The notes beneath the pieces are model-generated. The model was not told where the DNA came from and made no database searches. It saw nothing but the letters and a program-made list of their open reading frames with translations. From assembly GCF_030864355.1 (NCBI RefSeq), contig NC_083398.1, positions 806,001 through 870,000 on the forward strand: a DNA stretch of 64,000 bases. Reading direction: 5' to 3'. The position numbers were made by a program, and so were the translations under genes. This DNA is from Cutaneotrichosporon cavernicola. Taxonomy: Eukaryota > Basidiomycota > Tremellomycetes > Trichosporonales > Trichosporonaceae. Below are positions 40,742 to 52,338 of the stretch, piece by piece; the stretch's first letter is position 1, and the number at the start of each line of letters is the position of its first letter.

Positions 40742-42938
40742 ATGGACGCAGTCCGCGCGTCGGCCCGCACACAATCCCCTGCGCCTTCCCCCCACGGCGC
40801 TATCGGGGAAGCACTGGGCCACCACGCGCGCTCGTCGTCAATGGCTGCTGGTAGGCCTGCCACACCGCGGACCAACCCGCAAACGTCGTCGTCGTCGGCC
40901 GAAGGTGACGAGCTCGACCTAAACGCCCTGATGGTGCACGGCCAGCGGCAGCGCGAGCTGTCGGAGCTTGACCGCTCGCGCTTCGGACGCTTTGGTATCG
41001 CACCACCGTCGGCCAGTGCTGGGCCGACCGTGCCTCTTCGCGGCCGCACAGGCTTTGGCGTCGGTGGTGGGCTGGGCGACCGCTCCGACTCACCCTCGCG
41101 CTGGCCCAACAATGACGAGTGGCGGGAGGCGGGCTCGCGTTCCAGAGACGCGAGTATGCACCGCCAGAGCTCGGGAGCAGGCGCGGTGAATTCGGTCACC
41201 CCGACTGGCCCAAGCCTTTCGTTCATGGACCAGCCCTTTCCGTCACCCATAGGCCGCCCCCGCGGGAGCATGGGAAATATTGGGTTCGGCAACCCGGCTA
41301 CACCTAACGCGCCCGCAGAGCCCGCGCAGGCCGCGCAGCATCACCTCACGGCCCTGTCAAATATTATCGAACCCTTATGTCGCCAGAACGACGAACTCAT
41401 TCGCCTGCGTGCCGAGGTTGAGCTCTGGCGCGGCGAGTGGCAACGTCGTGACCGCGAGTGCCGCCGCCTCGAAAGCATCGTCAAGAGCGAGGACCCCGCC
41501 AAGGGCCGCCCCAAGTTTTCGGTTGCCCTCATTGACGGCGATGGCCTGATCGTAAGTCGTGCGGGGAATGTCGCGCTAACCCCCAGTTTCAGGACGAGCA
41601 CCTAGGCAAGGGGTACACTGGAGGTCAGGCTGCTGCACGCGCGCTTATTGGCGCGCTGCCGGGACTCACGGGCCGGGTGTCGCGTGACGCCGATATTATG
41701 CCGATCGAGAACACGGACACCAAGCCCCGCGACCTCGGCCAGGTTGTCGTGCAGGTCTTCCTCAACAAGGGCGGCCTCGGCCATGCCCTCGTCAAAGTGA
41801 GCTAAGCAAAATTGCTGCGCACGGACAATGCTGACATATACCAGTCTGGGTCCGTGCCGTCGTGGTCGGTCTATGACGCGTTCTGGCAGGGCTTCGCTTC
41901 GGCCCATGACCTCTTCAGTGGTGAGTACCAGGCATGCAAATCGCGCAGCACTGACGCGCAGTGGTCGATGTCGGGCACGGCAAGGAGGCGACTGACACCA
42001 AAATCCGCGAGCACCTCAAGTTGTACGCCGCCCACGCGCAATGTGGAACTGTGATCTTAGGTGCCTCGCACGACAACTCTTACGGGCCGGTGCTGGCGTC
42101 GCTCGACACGACAATGGGCCTATCCAAGGTGGTCATCCTGCAGGGCTACAGCGACCTCGCTCTCCAGCTGCAACCGTACGCGTCGCGCTGCGTCTCGATT
42201 CCCGAGCTGTTCCGCACCAGACGTATCGGTCCGGCTCCTGGCTCAGCTACCATGCAGGCGCAGGGCAAGAAGGGCCGCCGCGGTAGCCGCGCACAGCATG
42301 AAAGCGACATGCCCATTGCCTCGCCTCCGCCGCCTCCACCGTCCGCACAACCCGCGCCTCCCGCAATTGGATCGGCCCCGACAACTCCCCCACCTGCCGA
42401 GGGCGAGATCGAGATCGAGGTCGTAGAGTGGGAGGCGCTCGTGAACGGCGCTGCCAACATGCGGCTCGAAGAGCCGCGCGGTCGCCGGCAGCGCAACGGT
42501 TCGACGTCACTCGCTGACGACGACGAGAAGAAGAAGGGCCTCGGCGCCAAGAAGGGCAAGCCAGCGACGCGTGCGACCACGGTGCCAACCGTGCGTAACC
42601 TCAAGCCTCGCCCATGCCACACCTTCTACCTCTCGCCCTGGGGTTGCAAGAACGGCGATGGGTGCGAATACGCACACCATTACAAGCTCAACGAGGACCA
42701 GACCGAGGAACTGGCGCGCCTCGCCAAGGAGATTATCTGCCCGTACGTCAGAAGCAAGCGCTGCCACTTTAAGGAGGACGAGTGTGTGTATGGGCACCGG
42801 TGTCCTCGTGGCGAGCGGTGCACGTTTGGCGAGACGTGCCGCTTCAAGGACCTGCCGAACGGGCACGGCGAGGAGACGGCGGCAGCGGCAGCGGCTGCGG
42901 CTGCAGCCGCGGACGAAGACTCCCCTTCCAGCGCATAA
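40742..42938 (+). CDS. CCCH zinc-finger protein with a DUF7923-like central domain
   Basis: Likely RNA-binding protein. Four exons: 40742-41551, 41587-41796, 41845-41920 and 41962-42938 (2073 nt, 690 aa). Residues 1-190 are disordered and Ser/Arg-rich. A coiled-coil helix (~205-255, NIIEPLCRQNDELIRLRAEV, WQRRDRECRRLESIV) precedes a globular domain (FSVALIDGDGLIF ... GLGHALVK, SVYDAFWQGFASAHD, VVDVGHGKEATD, CGTVILGASHDNSYGPVL, LSKVVILQGYSD). This looks like the NYN/PIN-like domain of fungal tandem-CCCH proteins (DUF7923). Pro-rich linkers lead to CCCH fingers: CHTFYLSPWGCKNGDGCEYAH, CPYVRSKRCHFKEDECVYGH and C-P-RGERCTFGETCRF. A poly-Ala run ends the protein. The aspartates in LIDGDGL could be nuclease-type metal ligands; unproven. 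Confidence 0.88.
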
Positions 42939-43291
42939 GCGCGGACACAAAGCTACGCTGCATTCCCCATTGCCCACCACTCGACCACCATCAACCCATC
43001 AACTGTCTAGACTCTCAACCTTGCGCCAGATCATTACCACCCGGGCAATTTTAGAATCGTATCTGAACCGCTACGGCGGACACACCCGGCTAGCGGGCTG
43101 TGTATACTAAGTCGTTATGTCCGTAGTGCATGCACTAGTCAAGCGAACCTTTCGGGACCCTACTAAACTACTCGGCATGGAGGAAGCTCGTGCGAACGCG
43201 CCCTGCGCCGCCACGAGTAGCCCGCGCGAACCACAGCACGGACGTGACGGGGTCGGCGATCTTCTTCCAAATACGTGTCGGATGCGCGCCA
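42939..43291. other. intergenic region, no gene seen
   Basis: 3' flanks of the CCCH gene and the GH127 remnant. Nothing recognised. Confidence 0.5.
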
Positions 43292-45165
43292 TCAAGGCGT
43301 GCCGGTGACGTACTGCTTAAGAACGGCCGCACACCAGGTTGCGAGTGCGATGATGGAGACGCCCTCGATCTCGATCTGTTTCTCGGTAAAGCTCGCGGTG
43401 GGGTACAGGCCCACACCCTCGAAGTGGGGGTGCGCCTCGTCGAGGGCAGCGTTATCAACGCTTTCGGCAACATACACGATCGGGCCGCGGGTTACGGCAG
43501 CGTTTCCTGCCTGCCACGTTGCAAGTTGTGGTGCGACGAGGCGCACAGGCATGGTGAAGGAGAAGGCGACGTCGACCTTGCCGGGTGCGGAGGCGCGCAA
43601 GAAGCCGTCCTCAGCCTCTGCCGGGATGAAACACTTGATATCCGCGGCGTACTCTTGGCTGGGGACCTGCCCAGACAGGGTGAGGCGTGTCTCCCCTTTC
43701 CCCGGCATGCTCGTGCTCATCGTGGCAGTGGCTGTCACACCACCCACATCAATGTTCCTTGTACCGCTCAGGAAGAGGTACACGTCGAGACTGATGCGTT
43801 TGGCTTGAGCGTCAACCGGGGCGCGCCAAGGATGTCCGCCCAGCATGCCGAGCGCAGGGCTTAGGTTTGGAGAACAGCAACACACCTCGAACCAATCTTT
43901 GCGTGTCTCGGCCTCGTCCCCACTCGTCGCGAGCTTGTTGGCATACGCGAAAGCGATGCCATCCAAACTTCACTCCGTCCACCAATCACGACATTGAGGA
44001 GCGCGCGTCCCATGATATCACGTACCCCTCCGTCGGGGCGGAACTGGAGACGCTCAGCAGTCATCATAGAAGTGAAGCTAGCACACGTTTCGGCGTAGCA
44101 TCCCCCCTCGGCCGTGCTTTGCGGGAGGTGGTGGGCGTGACGACTGAAGACCTCGGTACGGGGTTCACTCCCGAACCCAGCGGGCACGTTCATCGTATCC
44201 CGGACAGTGACGTCGAATAACCGCCGCGCAGCAGACTGCAGCTCTCCGCCAGCGTCTGCCGCTCCCGTTTGGAGGTACAGGTCGCGTACGCTATGGCTGA
44301 GGATATCATCTTGCTCAACAATCGGCTTGTGGGATTGGTGGTAGCCTACGTCCCAGATCGCCTCCATTGTTTCTGGGTACACTGGGTCCTCCCGCACTCC
44401 GGCGTCGTACTCGAAATACAGGAGACCGTTTTGGTCTTCCCGAGCCTGTCCACGCGCAGAGAGAAGATAGTGAGCGAAGGCCAGATGGGCTAGATCCTGC
44501 GTCCGCTCGTACCGGCGAAGCATGGCGAGTTCGAGCTCCGGATGGCCAGGGTATCTGTGTTCCTGGTCTGGGTTTGGGCCAAGCTCGCACATGAAACACT
44601 CACGTTCTTCGGTCAGCTTGATCTCGGTCATCTTGCCTTGATCATGACGTCAAGCAGCTTGCTCGAGCTCTTGTAGGCGTGGTGCGCGAGGGCCGCCTCG
44701 ACAAGGTGGCCGGCATTATACATGACATGCATGCAGGGGAGGTTCTTGAAGCGTCCCTCGGGATCAACAACTGTAAAGTAGATAGTCTTCGTGCTGGGCT
44801 GCCGCAATCAACTCGGGTTCCGCGTTGTGAGCGCATCCTATCGCCGAGGCGAGGAAGTAACCCACAGCCGCGATCCTGTCGTCAGCCCCACCAATCGTCT
44901 TATCATTTAGTCACGTCGTTTTACCAGAACAGACTGGGCGGGATACCGTCCTGTCTCGTCCTGGCACCCTTGAGGCGTCTCACATCGTACGCCGGGTGCA
45001 ATTTGAGCTGGAAAGCGTCAGAACTCCTTTGCATGCGGAGTTGCTCGAGCTGGGTCTTGAGCACCCGGCTGGCGTAGATGTCGCGCAGGTGGCCGTAGAA
45101 TGAGACCGGCTCAATACGCGTCTGGGCGAAGGGAACAAGCTGAGAGGAAGGCCAAGACGCCTGTT
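43292..45165 (-). pseudogene. decayed glycoside hydrolase family 127 (beta-L-arabinofuranosidase-like) gene
   Basis: Family pieces appear in order on the minus strand but in different frames. The N-terminal part (45165-44935) reads QLVPFAQTRIEPVSFYGHLR ... DAFQLKLHPAYDVRRLKGAR. Next come GYFLASAIG and AAQHED (about 44880-44800), then a frame change to IYFTVVDPEGRF and YNAGHLVEAALAHH. An in-frame TGA near 44629 follows, then ELELAMLRRYERTQD, VGYHQSHKPIVEQDDILSHS and the catalytic-region Glu and Cys motifs (STAEGGCYAETCAS). Another frame change near 43970 precedes AFAYANKLATSG and FEVCCCSPNLSPALGMLGG. Stretches expected after LFW, before IAAAQHED and after HED appear deleted, and no start codon or promoter space is left next to the carrier gene. 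Frames cannot be joined by consensus introns, so I infer a pseudogene. Confidence 0.7.
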
Positions 45166-45393
45166 GGAAAGATTGGGTTCACGTGACGTCCAGAGTGAAG
45201 TGAGTGAGTACCGTTCTAGGCACGAAGAATGCAAGCTATCTAACGTCAAGCGCGTCAAGTTTACTTGTGCAACATGGACTGAGCGTTACGAGACAAATCT
45301 GCATCTCGGGAACCACCAACACCGCTATGTGGGAAGGAGGATATGGGGATGTGTAATCTACTAAACAGTCGAGTTTGGCATGCGGCCGGATAT

Positions 45394-46449
45394 TTATCCA
45401 GAGCCACCGGAGTAGACCTTGCCGAACATGAGCTCCTGCATCTTGTCGTAACTGCGCGTTAGCTTGTTGCACAAGGGGAAGAGTAGTGGGTATGGAAGAG
45501 TAAACGTACAGAGCAAGGACACCAGCACCGGCGACACCACGGAGAATGTTGGCGCCAGCACCCTTGAAGAGCGACTTGACACCCTCCTTGGCAATGATCT
45601 GGGCACCGGCGTCGAACATCGACTTGTAGTGGACAGCGCCACCCGAGGTCATCATCATACGACGACGGATGGTGTCGAGAGGGTACGAAGCAAGACCAGC
45701 CGAAGTGGTAACAACCCAGCCGAGAGCGAACGAAGCGAGGACGTTGCCCTGGAGAGGGCCAACGAGGACAACGGGCTTGATCGAGTCGTAGAGACCGAAG
45801 TAGAGACCGCGGTAAACAATGATACCAACAACCGAGGGAACGAAGCCACGGTAGAGACCGGCAATGCCGTCCGAGGCGAGGGTCTTCTTGTAGACGTCAA
45901 TGAGACCGTTGAACTGGCGAGCACCACCCTTCGAGGCCGACTTGTTGTCGTTGGCGAGACGGGTACGGGCGTAGTCGAGCGAGTAGACGAAGAGAAGAGA
46001 CGAGGCACCAGCGGCACCACCCGAGGCAATGTTACCGGCGAACCACTTCCAGTAGCCGTCCGACTTCTTGAAGCCGAAGAGCGACTTGAAGTAGTCCTTG
46101 AAGGCGAAGTTAAGGGCCTGGGTGGGGAAGTAACGAATGACGTTGGCGGTGTTGCCGCGCCAGAGGGAGGCGAAGCCCTCCTCCGAGATGACGCGCTTGA
46201 AGCAGTCACCGATGCCGGCGTAGGGCTTCGAGAGACGGCCCTGCTTGATCCTGGAGAGGGTCAGTGGATCTGTGCGAAAAAGAATATATATATATATAAA
46301 AGCACTCACATCTCGTCCTGGTTCTGGACAAGGAGCTTGACACGCTCGATGGGGGCAGCGGCCGTCTTGGAGACGGCAGCGGAGACACCGCCCATCATGA
46401 AGTCGGTGAGGAAGGCCTTGGCATCCTTTGGCTTCTTAACGTCCGCCAT
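45394..46449 (-). CDS. AAC1: mitochondrial ADP/ATP carrier
   Basis: Inner-membrane exchanger of matrix ATP for cytosolic ADP. Three exons: 46310-46449, 45510-46250 and 45394-45451 (939 nt, 312 aa). Three carrier repeats are visible. Repeat 1 begins [20 protein letters not shown] with [15 protein letters not shown]. Repeat 2 has [12 protein letters not shown]. Repeat 3 has [20 protein letters not shown], whose RRRMMM is the signature of ADP/ATP carriers. The C-terminus is [19 protein letters not shown]. Intron 1 holds a (TA)n microsatellite at 46284-46297. The length matches yeast Aac2 (318 aa). Confidence 0.97.
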
Positions 46450-49400
46450 TTTTAGTGCTGCTGTGTGAGCGACTGGTCTCGGAATGTGTGCAGGTGGGGG
46501 GAGTGCGTGAAAGTGGTGGGAACTGATCTGCCCGGGGTTGGGTTAAAAAAGTCCTGGCGCAGCCGCGAGCCAAAGGCAAGCGACGATGTCAAGAAGATCG
46601 TCGCCGCCATCGAGCGCGCAGGCTGTCGGCGCAGTAGGCGTGGTGCGCGTAGAGTGTCGAGATGTGCTCACCTTCTCGAACCGGGTGGGAAAGTGAAGCG
46701 AAAGAGAGGTGTGGTTGAAGAAAGGAAAAGCCGGGGGACGGGGATAAGTGCTTTTCTAGCCAGACGACCCAGCCGCAACTGCCACGCTCGCCGATTGTGC
46801 CCGAGCAATTTTTTCACGGGTTTGTTGGGAATATGTGCCCAAAGTGCCGGGGGCAAGAGGGGTCAAGGGGTGGGTGACGGGTGACGAGCAGCCGGGCAGC
46901 CGGGCCGAGGCAAAGCAGGACCTGCGGTGACCACCCAGGCTCAAGGTAACCTAAGGCTACAAGGCAATCCACACGGCCCACACGTTGCAACTGGCGGGCA
47001 ATGCAAGGTACGGGGTATACGGGGCGGTACGGCGGGTATTGCTGGAAAGCCCATGCGCCCAAAGAGCTGCCAACTAGCAAAAAGAACCCTGAAGTGTGCC
47101 GGGTCAAGTCGCTCTTTGATCTTGATCTTTGGAGCCTTGAATGGCATGAATGGGTCAATGCTGGTCAATCACCTACGTACCTATCACCCTGTTGGATCTC
47201 TCGGCCCTCTCTACCTCCCTCACCCTCGGCTTTTCTCCCTCCCTCTGCTCTCTCCGTCCCTTCTCTCGGCGGAATCCCCCACTCCGGACTAACCGTCGCT
47301 CACCACAATCCCCCTTCCCCCCACATCATAGCTCGGTCCTTGGCCCGCCGCGGTTATCCCCCGCATGGTCCGTGATGTTTTGCTCCAACCAGGGAACGGC
47401 CTCGAGCGCCCCGTGATCCCCGTGAGCAGAGACTGAGACCCAACTGAATCAAGGCAGCTCACCGCCAATCACGGCCTCCAAAGGCTATACCTGTGCTCAC
47501 CATCGTCTCGGTCTGCATGCATGCACACCGACGCCGCCTCAGGAATTGATCACATCTACCGCTATGTATCGTTTTTTCCTGTTTAAAGCGCGAGGATGGG
47601 CACCCCGAGTTGGCCCGACCCCAATTTTGAAGAGGTCAAGTTCCCAGGTCCCCTTTGAGGCAACAAGGTCGGAGCTACATCGGGTGAAGTGCCGCACCGT
47701 GTTGCCTCTTACCCCAAGCGTGCCTGACGTTGCTTGAACAGCACCACTCACACACTCCCTCGAATCCTTGGATCCTTGGCATCCTGGCGGCAAGCGCGAC
47801 TGAGGAAGGGTTTAGGGTAAGAAAGGCTTGGAGGGCAGAGGCGCGAGGCGCACGGATCGTCGGCTTTGAGGTTCAAACGCGCCAAAAGACGCGACAAGGC
47901 GCCAAGGTCAAACCGCATCCTAATATCACAACTACAACTAGTCTAATACGTTTACATTCTCAAACCACCAAAACGTCTGGGGTCACTGCGGTGCTCCATC
48001 TCTTTGATCCGCCGGGTTATCATTCGCTGTACCTTGCCCCGCTTCCGAACAACTATACACACCACTCATCCTTTTTCAACAACTTGTTGGCCCCACTTAT
48101 CACGACAATGGATTCTTCATACAGGTACTGTGCAACCTTGATCTGTGACGGGCATGCGGGAGTAACGTGGGACTGCAAAAGCATGCGAGAGCATGGCACC
48201 CATCGCACCCATTGCAGTCTTCTCACTCCCCTCAACCTCAACGCAGGGCCCAGCCAGGGACGATTGCGTTATCGCGTTGCATTTGACACTCGTCTGATGA
48301 ACAATCCTGACACTGGCTCCAATTAGACGAGCCCGATAATGCTTGAACCAACTTGCAAAGGCCTTGATCGAAAGGATTGATCTGCTCCCAATTCCCAACT
48401 GTTCCACTTTGCTGTGATTGTTGGATCGTCGTCTTTTTCATGCTTCTCATCTTGATATTCGTTTGTCGATATGAGTCAACTGCCGGGCGGACAGTCGGTG
48501 GTCCGTGGGCTGGCGAGCCGATCTATGCTGATCACCGCACTGAAAAGCTGTGGATGCAGGATCGCTCCAGGTGGCGCCGTTGCGTCTAACTCATCATACA
48601 ATGTTCAGGAACAGATATAATCTATTGGGTAGCCCACATATACTAATCACATTATGGTCAACATTTGCAGTCTTTGCGAATCTCTATTTACAAGTCATAC
48701 CCATGGCACTCTGGGGGACCACCGACGTCACCCCTGCTACCTTGATCTCACAAGATGAACCAGTGATCTGATCGTAGTGAGGGCCCAGTACATGTAAGCC
48801 GGTTGCTGAAAGGAGGTGGTGATTCACCATAATTCCTGAACAGGCCCCCTGTGACTACGTTGGCGTATAGCGCGTATAGGCGAAACCTCTTTACACTCTT
48901 ATGCTAAGCAGCAACTCGCTCCAGATCTACAGTCGAGTCGAGGTGGCGACTCTCGCCCCGCACCTTGTCACGGATACCAGTGCAATTTGTGCTGCCACCC
49001 CCCTCGTCCGCTCCATTCCTGCGCCACCGTCTCACACAACGGCGCAAATGGGTGGCAAAACTAGTACGGACGTGTCGCAAGCCGGGTATCGCATTATCCC
49101 CCCCCCCCCCCCCCCCCCCCCCTTTCCCTCCCTTGCCGCGTCATGTACAGGTAGAGTCGCTGTGAGGTGATGCACGATGCACGGGTACGAGGACTGGTCG
49201 GGACTGGGAGACATGGAGTGGCGTTTACGGAATGGACTTGCACCTTCGTGGTTTCGGTGGCGACGGAATCAATTTTATATGTGGGTGACGGTGTGTTGTA
49301 CCGTGCAAAGGCCTTTCGGTTCAGTCGCTCAGAGGGTCAGAGAGGGCCCACAGAGAGGGAGAGAGAGACCCATGACCAACGTCTGTAAAGCGTTGATGAT

Positions 49401-49608
49401 GACCGTCAACACAGTCGACAGTGATCACCATTCATCCACTCGCACACAAGACTAACACCTTGCCTCCATTTTTCATTCATCTCAATCCATCTCAACTTGA
49501 ACACATCCTTCCTTGGCCGATCCGGCCAACCCTCGCCCTCGATATATCTCACACCCATCATTTTCTCGTCGTCGTCTGTAATACTTCGGCGACGCTGTAC
49601 CAGCCGCC
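46450..49608. other. 3.2-kb gene-poor region
   Basis: Only short ORFs, none with protein-like features. Contents: promoter of the ADP/ATP carrier at the left end, CT-rich sequence near 47190-47300, a CGTATAG short tandem near 48866-48880, and a C25 run at 49098-49122. No RNA gene recognised. Confidence 0.45.
49098..49122 (+). repeat. C25 homopolymer tract
   Basis: Twenty-five consecutive C, followed by TTTCCCTCCC. Confidence 0.92.
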
Positions 49609-52178
49609 ATGTCGGAGGAAGCATGGAAGGACTTTGACGTGAGTTGGTGGCTATTGACCCATTAGTTCCACCCCTTGCTTCCTCAGCTCGCATGACCGTT
49701 GCTAACCACAGCACTTCATCAACTACTATGTGCCAAAGCAAACAATCCCACGTCTGCGGCAATTTGCCGCTGTCATCGAGAGACACTCGAGGATCAGGCT
49801 CGCATTAAAGAGTCAAGAAAGGAAGGCGGACCTGGTCAACAAGTACGCAACGCGAGAGATGTAGAACTGACGCGCACAGGCTCCAGGCCGCGTTCCAGAC
49901 GATGAAAAGCAACAACCAGCTTCCAATATACCAGGCAACAAGAGCGGAGTGCGAGCAGATTGGGGCGGGCCAGTTCTCTCACAACTCTCAGGTGCTTCCA
50001 CCACCAACCTTTGGCACGGTGCCAGCATCAAACTCGGCCGCTAGACTTCACAACGCCTTGAACGCTCCTGTGAACGGGTACGGGGGACCGAGTGGGAGTG
50101 GGTGGAGAGGCCCAGCTCAAGCTCATGCCTCCACCAGTGCGCGTGAGTCATCAGGACCTTGACAATCAGTGCTGACCGCAGGCGAATACCTTCTCGTTGA
50201 CTGGAAGCGTAGCCCGATGTGGAAGCCACTCAAGGCTCTCACCGGTATGGAAACTCTGCCAGGTGGGTTCGACTTGACACAACCGCTGACATTGAGACAT
50301 CATGTCCAACGAAAGCTCACATACGCGTCGCGAGAGGCGTGTCGTATTCTCCTTGCCGAACGACGTGATCGAAGCTCTGAACAAGTCCAAGTACGGGTTA
50401 TCTAGATGTAAGGCTAACATCAGATCTGATCCGCGATCTCGTCCACTACACTCTGTGCGACTCTTCTGCGCGTCGAACGACTCGTATCGACAACCAGGCA
50501 TGGCTGGACCTCCCGGCCAGCCGATTCCAAGCAACCGCCAAGTCCCCATCGAGTACCCCTCGAATCCGGATGTTCTGGTCGACGGACACACCGTGCCTTT
50601 CAAGGAGCGAGGTTTACGAGGGAAGCCAGGGAGTGCACCTCCACTGGACTTGGACAAATCTAGTCGAGGACTTGTCCGCATGGCAGGGCGGATGGCGAGC
50701 GTCTCAATGGGCCACACTGGGCCGACTGCAAGCAAGAAAAAGGAGTACTCAAAGGTGGGCGTCCAAGGAGCGGAGCTCGCTGACAACAGAAATTCTTCTT
50801 TCAGGTCGTGTACTGCGAGGTCACTACCATGGAGGACCTGCTAGGGCGGCTTGAGTCTCTGACGCCGACTGATCCCGAGGTTGAGTTGGCAAGACGTGAG
50901 TCATGGACATTGTACACCAGCTGACCATAGTGCGGCAACAAGCAGCAGAGGACGACGACATCCAGGTCGGGACATCGAGCTTGTCGCTCAAGGATCCGGT
51001 ACGTAACTCGCGTCAGCTGTTAACTGACCATGCAGCTCTCCGGCATGCGCATCACAAAGCCCGTTCGCTCTCGCAAGTGCTCGCACCTCCAATGCTTCGA
51101 TGCGAAATGGTGGCTAGAGTCGAACAAGAGTCACCCACAGTGGCTCTGTCCCCATTGCAGCAAGGAACTCGACTTTGAAGACGTCATCTGCGACGGCTAC
51201 TTTCTGAGCATTCTGCGCGCGGTTCCGGACTCGTTTGATGAGGTGACCCTCGAACCGAGCGGGGAGTGGCATACCCAGAACAACCAGTATGGGTCAACTG
51301 ACTGGCTTGCGGAGCACGGTGCAGCGCCACCTATCACTGCGAACACCATCAAGCGTGCTCGGTCGAGCAGCATGAACGGGGTGAATACGACGCAGGGTAA
51401 ACGCCGCGCCATCGAGATCCTATCAGACTCGGATGATGACGAGGACAGCGAGACGCCGGCTACGTCTGTCGCCAACGGTCACTCGAACGGGTACGCCAGC
51501 ACGAATCCTAATTCTTGCGGCGTCTCGCACTCGATGCGGTCGACTGCATCTGCGCAACCGCCGGCCATCATCGACCTGACGTTGTCGTCGGACGAGGACA
51601 CGGATGACGAGGACCAGCTGCATTTTCGCCCGCCGGGCGGAGGTTCCACGAGTCGCGCAGGCGGCGGCTCATCGGGAGCCCGTCCGGCGAGTGAAACTAG
51701 GGGCTACCCCATGTGGAGCCCGAAGCGCCTTGTGACGACATCGGCTACAAGCACAGGTCCGCCCAGCACATCTGCCCCAGCCGAGCCAGGTATCACATTA
51801 CGACTTAATCCGCCGAGCGCACCGAGTGTTCCTGCGCCCAGTGTGTATGCCACGCCGTCGAACATCCGCGGTTTGGCACATCCGCCTCCTTTCCATGGCG
51901 AAGGTTTGACCAGCGCCCAGATCTTCCAGGCCGCCGACCATTTTGGTCCTCGTGCGTCGTCCAGTCGCTCTCACGACAATGCCTCTGCCTCTGGCGGCCT
52001 CACTGCGGCTCAAATCCTAGCGGCAGCAGACCACTACAGGTCGTGGGCTCCCTCATCCTCAACCCCACCGCCGCCGCCTGGTGACAGCCCCACCGGGTCA
52101 ATGCAGCCACAGCCGAGGATCGCGAGCTCGTATCGCCCACCTCCGCGCTCATCGAACGGATACTCACACTACAGCTAG
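49609..52178 (+). CDS. SIZ1: SUMO E3 ligase, SIZ/PIAS family
   Basis: Transfers SUMO from Ubc9 to nuclear targets. Multi-exon: 49609-49638, 49712-49842, 49880-50142, 50182-50262, 50297 onward, and a large last exon from ~51034 to TAG 52178. An N-terminal helical region is followed by the PINIT domain (SPMWKPLKALTGMETLP, RRVVFSLPNDVIEALNKS, VRLFCASND, RGLRGKPGSAPPLDLDK, FQVVYCEVTTMEDLL). The SP-RING follows: LSGMRITKPVRSRKCSHLQC ... WLCPHCSKELDFEDVICDGY, with the Cys/His zinc ligands. Two acidic SUMO-interacting motifs come next (RAIEILSDSDDDED and PAIIDLTLSSDEDTDDED). The tail is Ser/Pro-rich and contains a duplicated LT-x-AQI-x-x-AADH motif. Convergent with the serine dehydratase, 160 bp apart. 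Confidence 0.92.
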
Positions 52179-52338
52179 AGCGTCATGCCGCATATTGGTG
52201 TATGTTCTCATTCATTGCAGCAATACATTTGTACATGATGACACGAGCTACCATTGTACCACACAGCACAGCATCGTCCCCTCCTTCCCATCGCGGCCAT
52301 CTCACATGCCGCATCCACTATGCACTTCTGTTGTTCAT

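Noticed and set aside
46450..49608. Gene-poor region considered as a transposon remnant or centromere piece
   Set aside because: No terminal repeats, target-site duplication or transposase/reverse-transcriptase frames seen. 3 kb is too little to claim a centromere.
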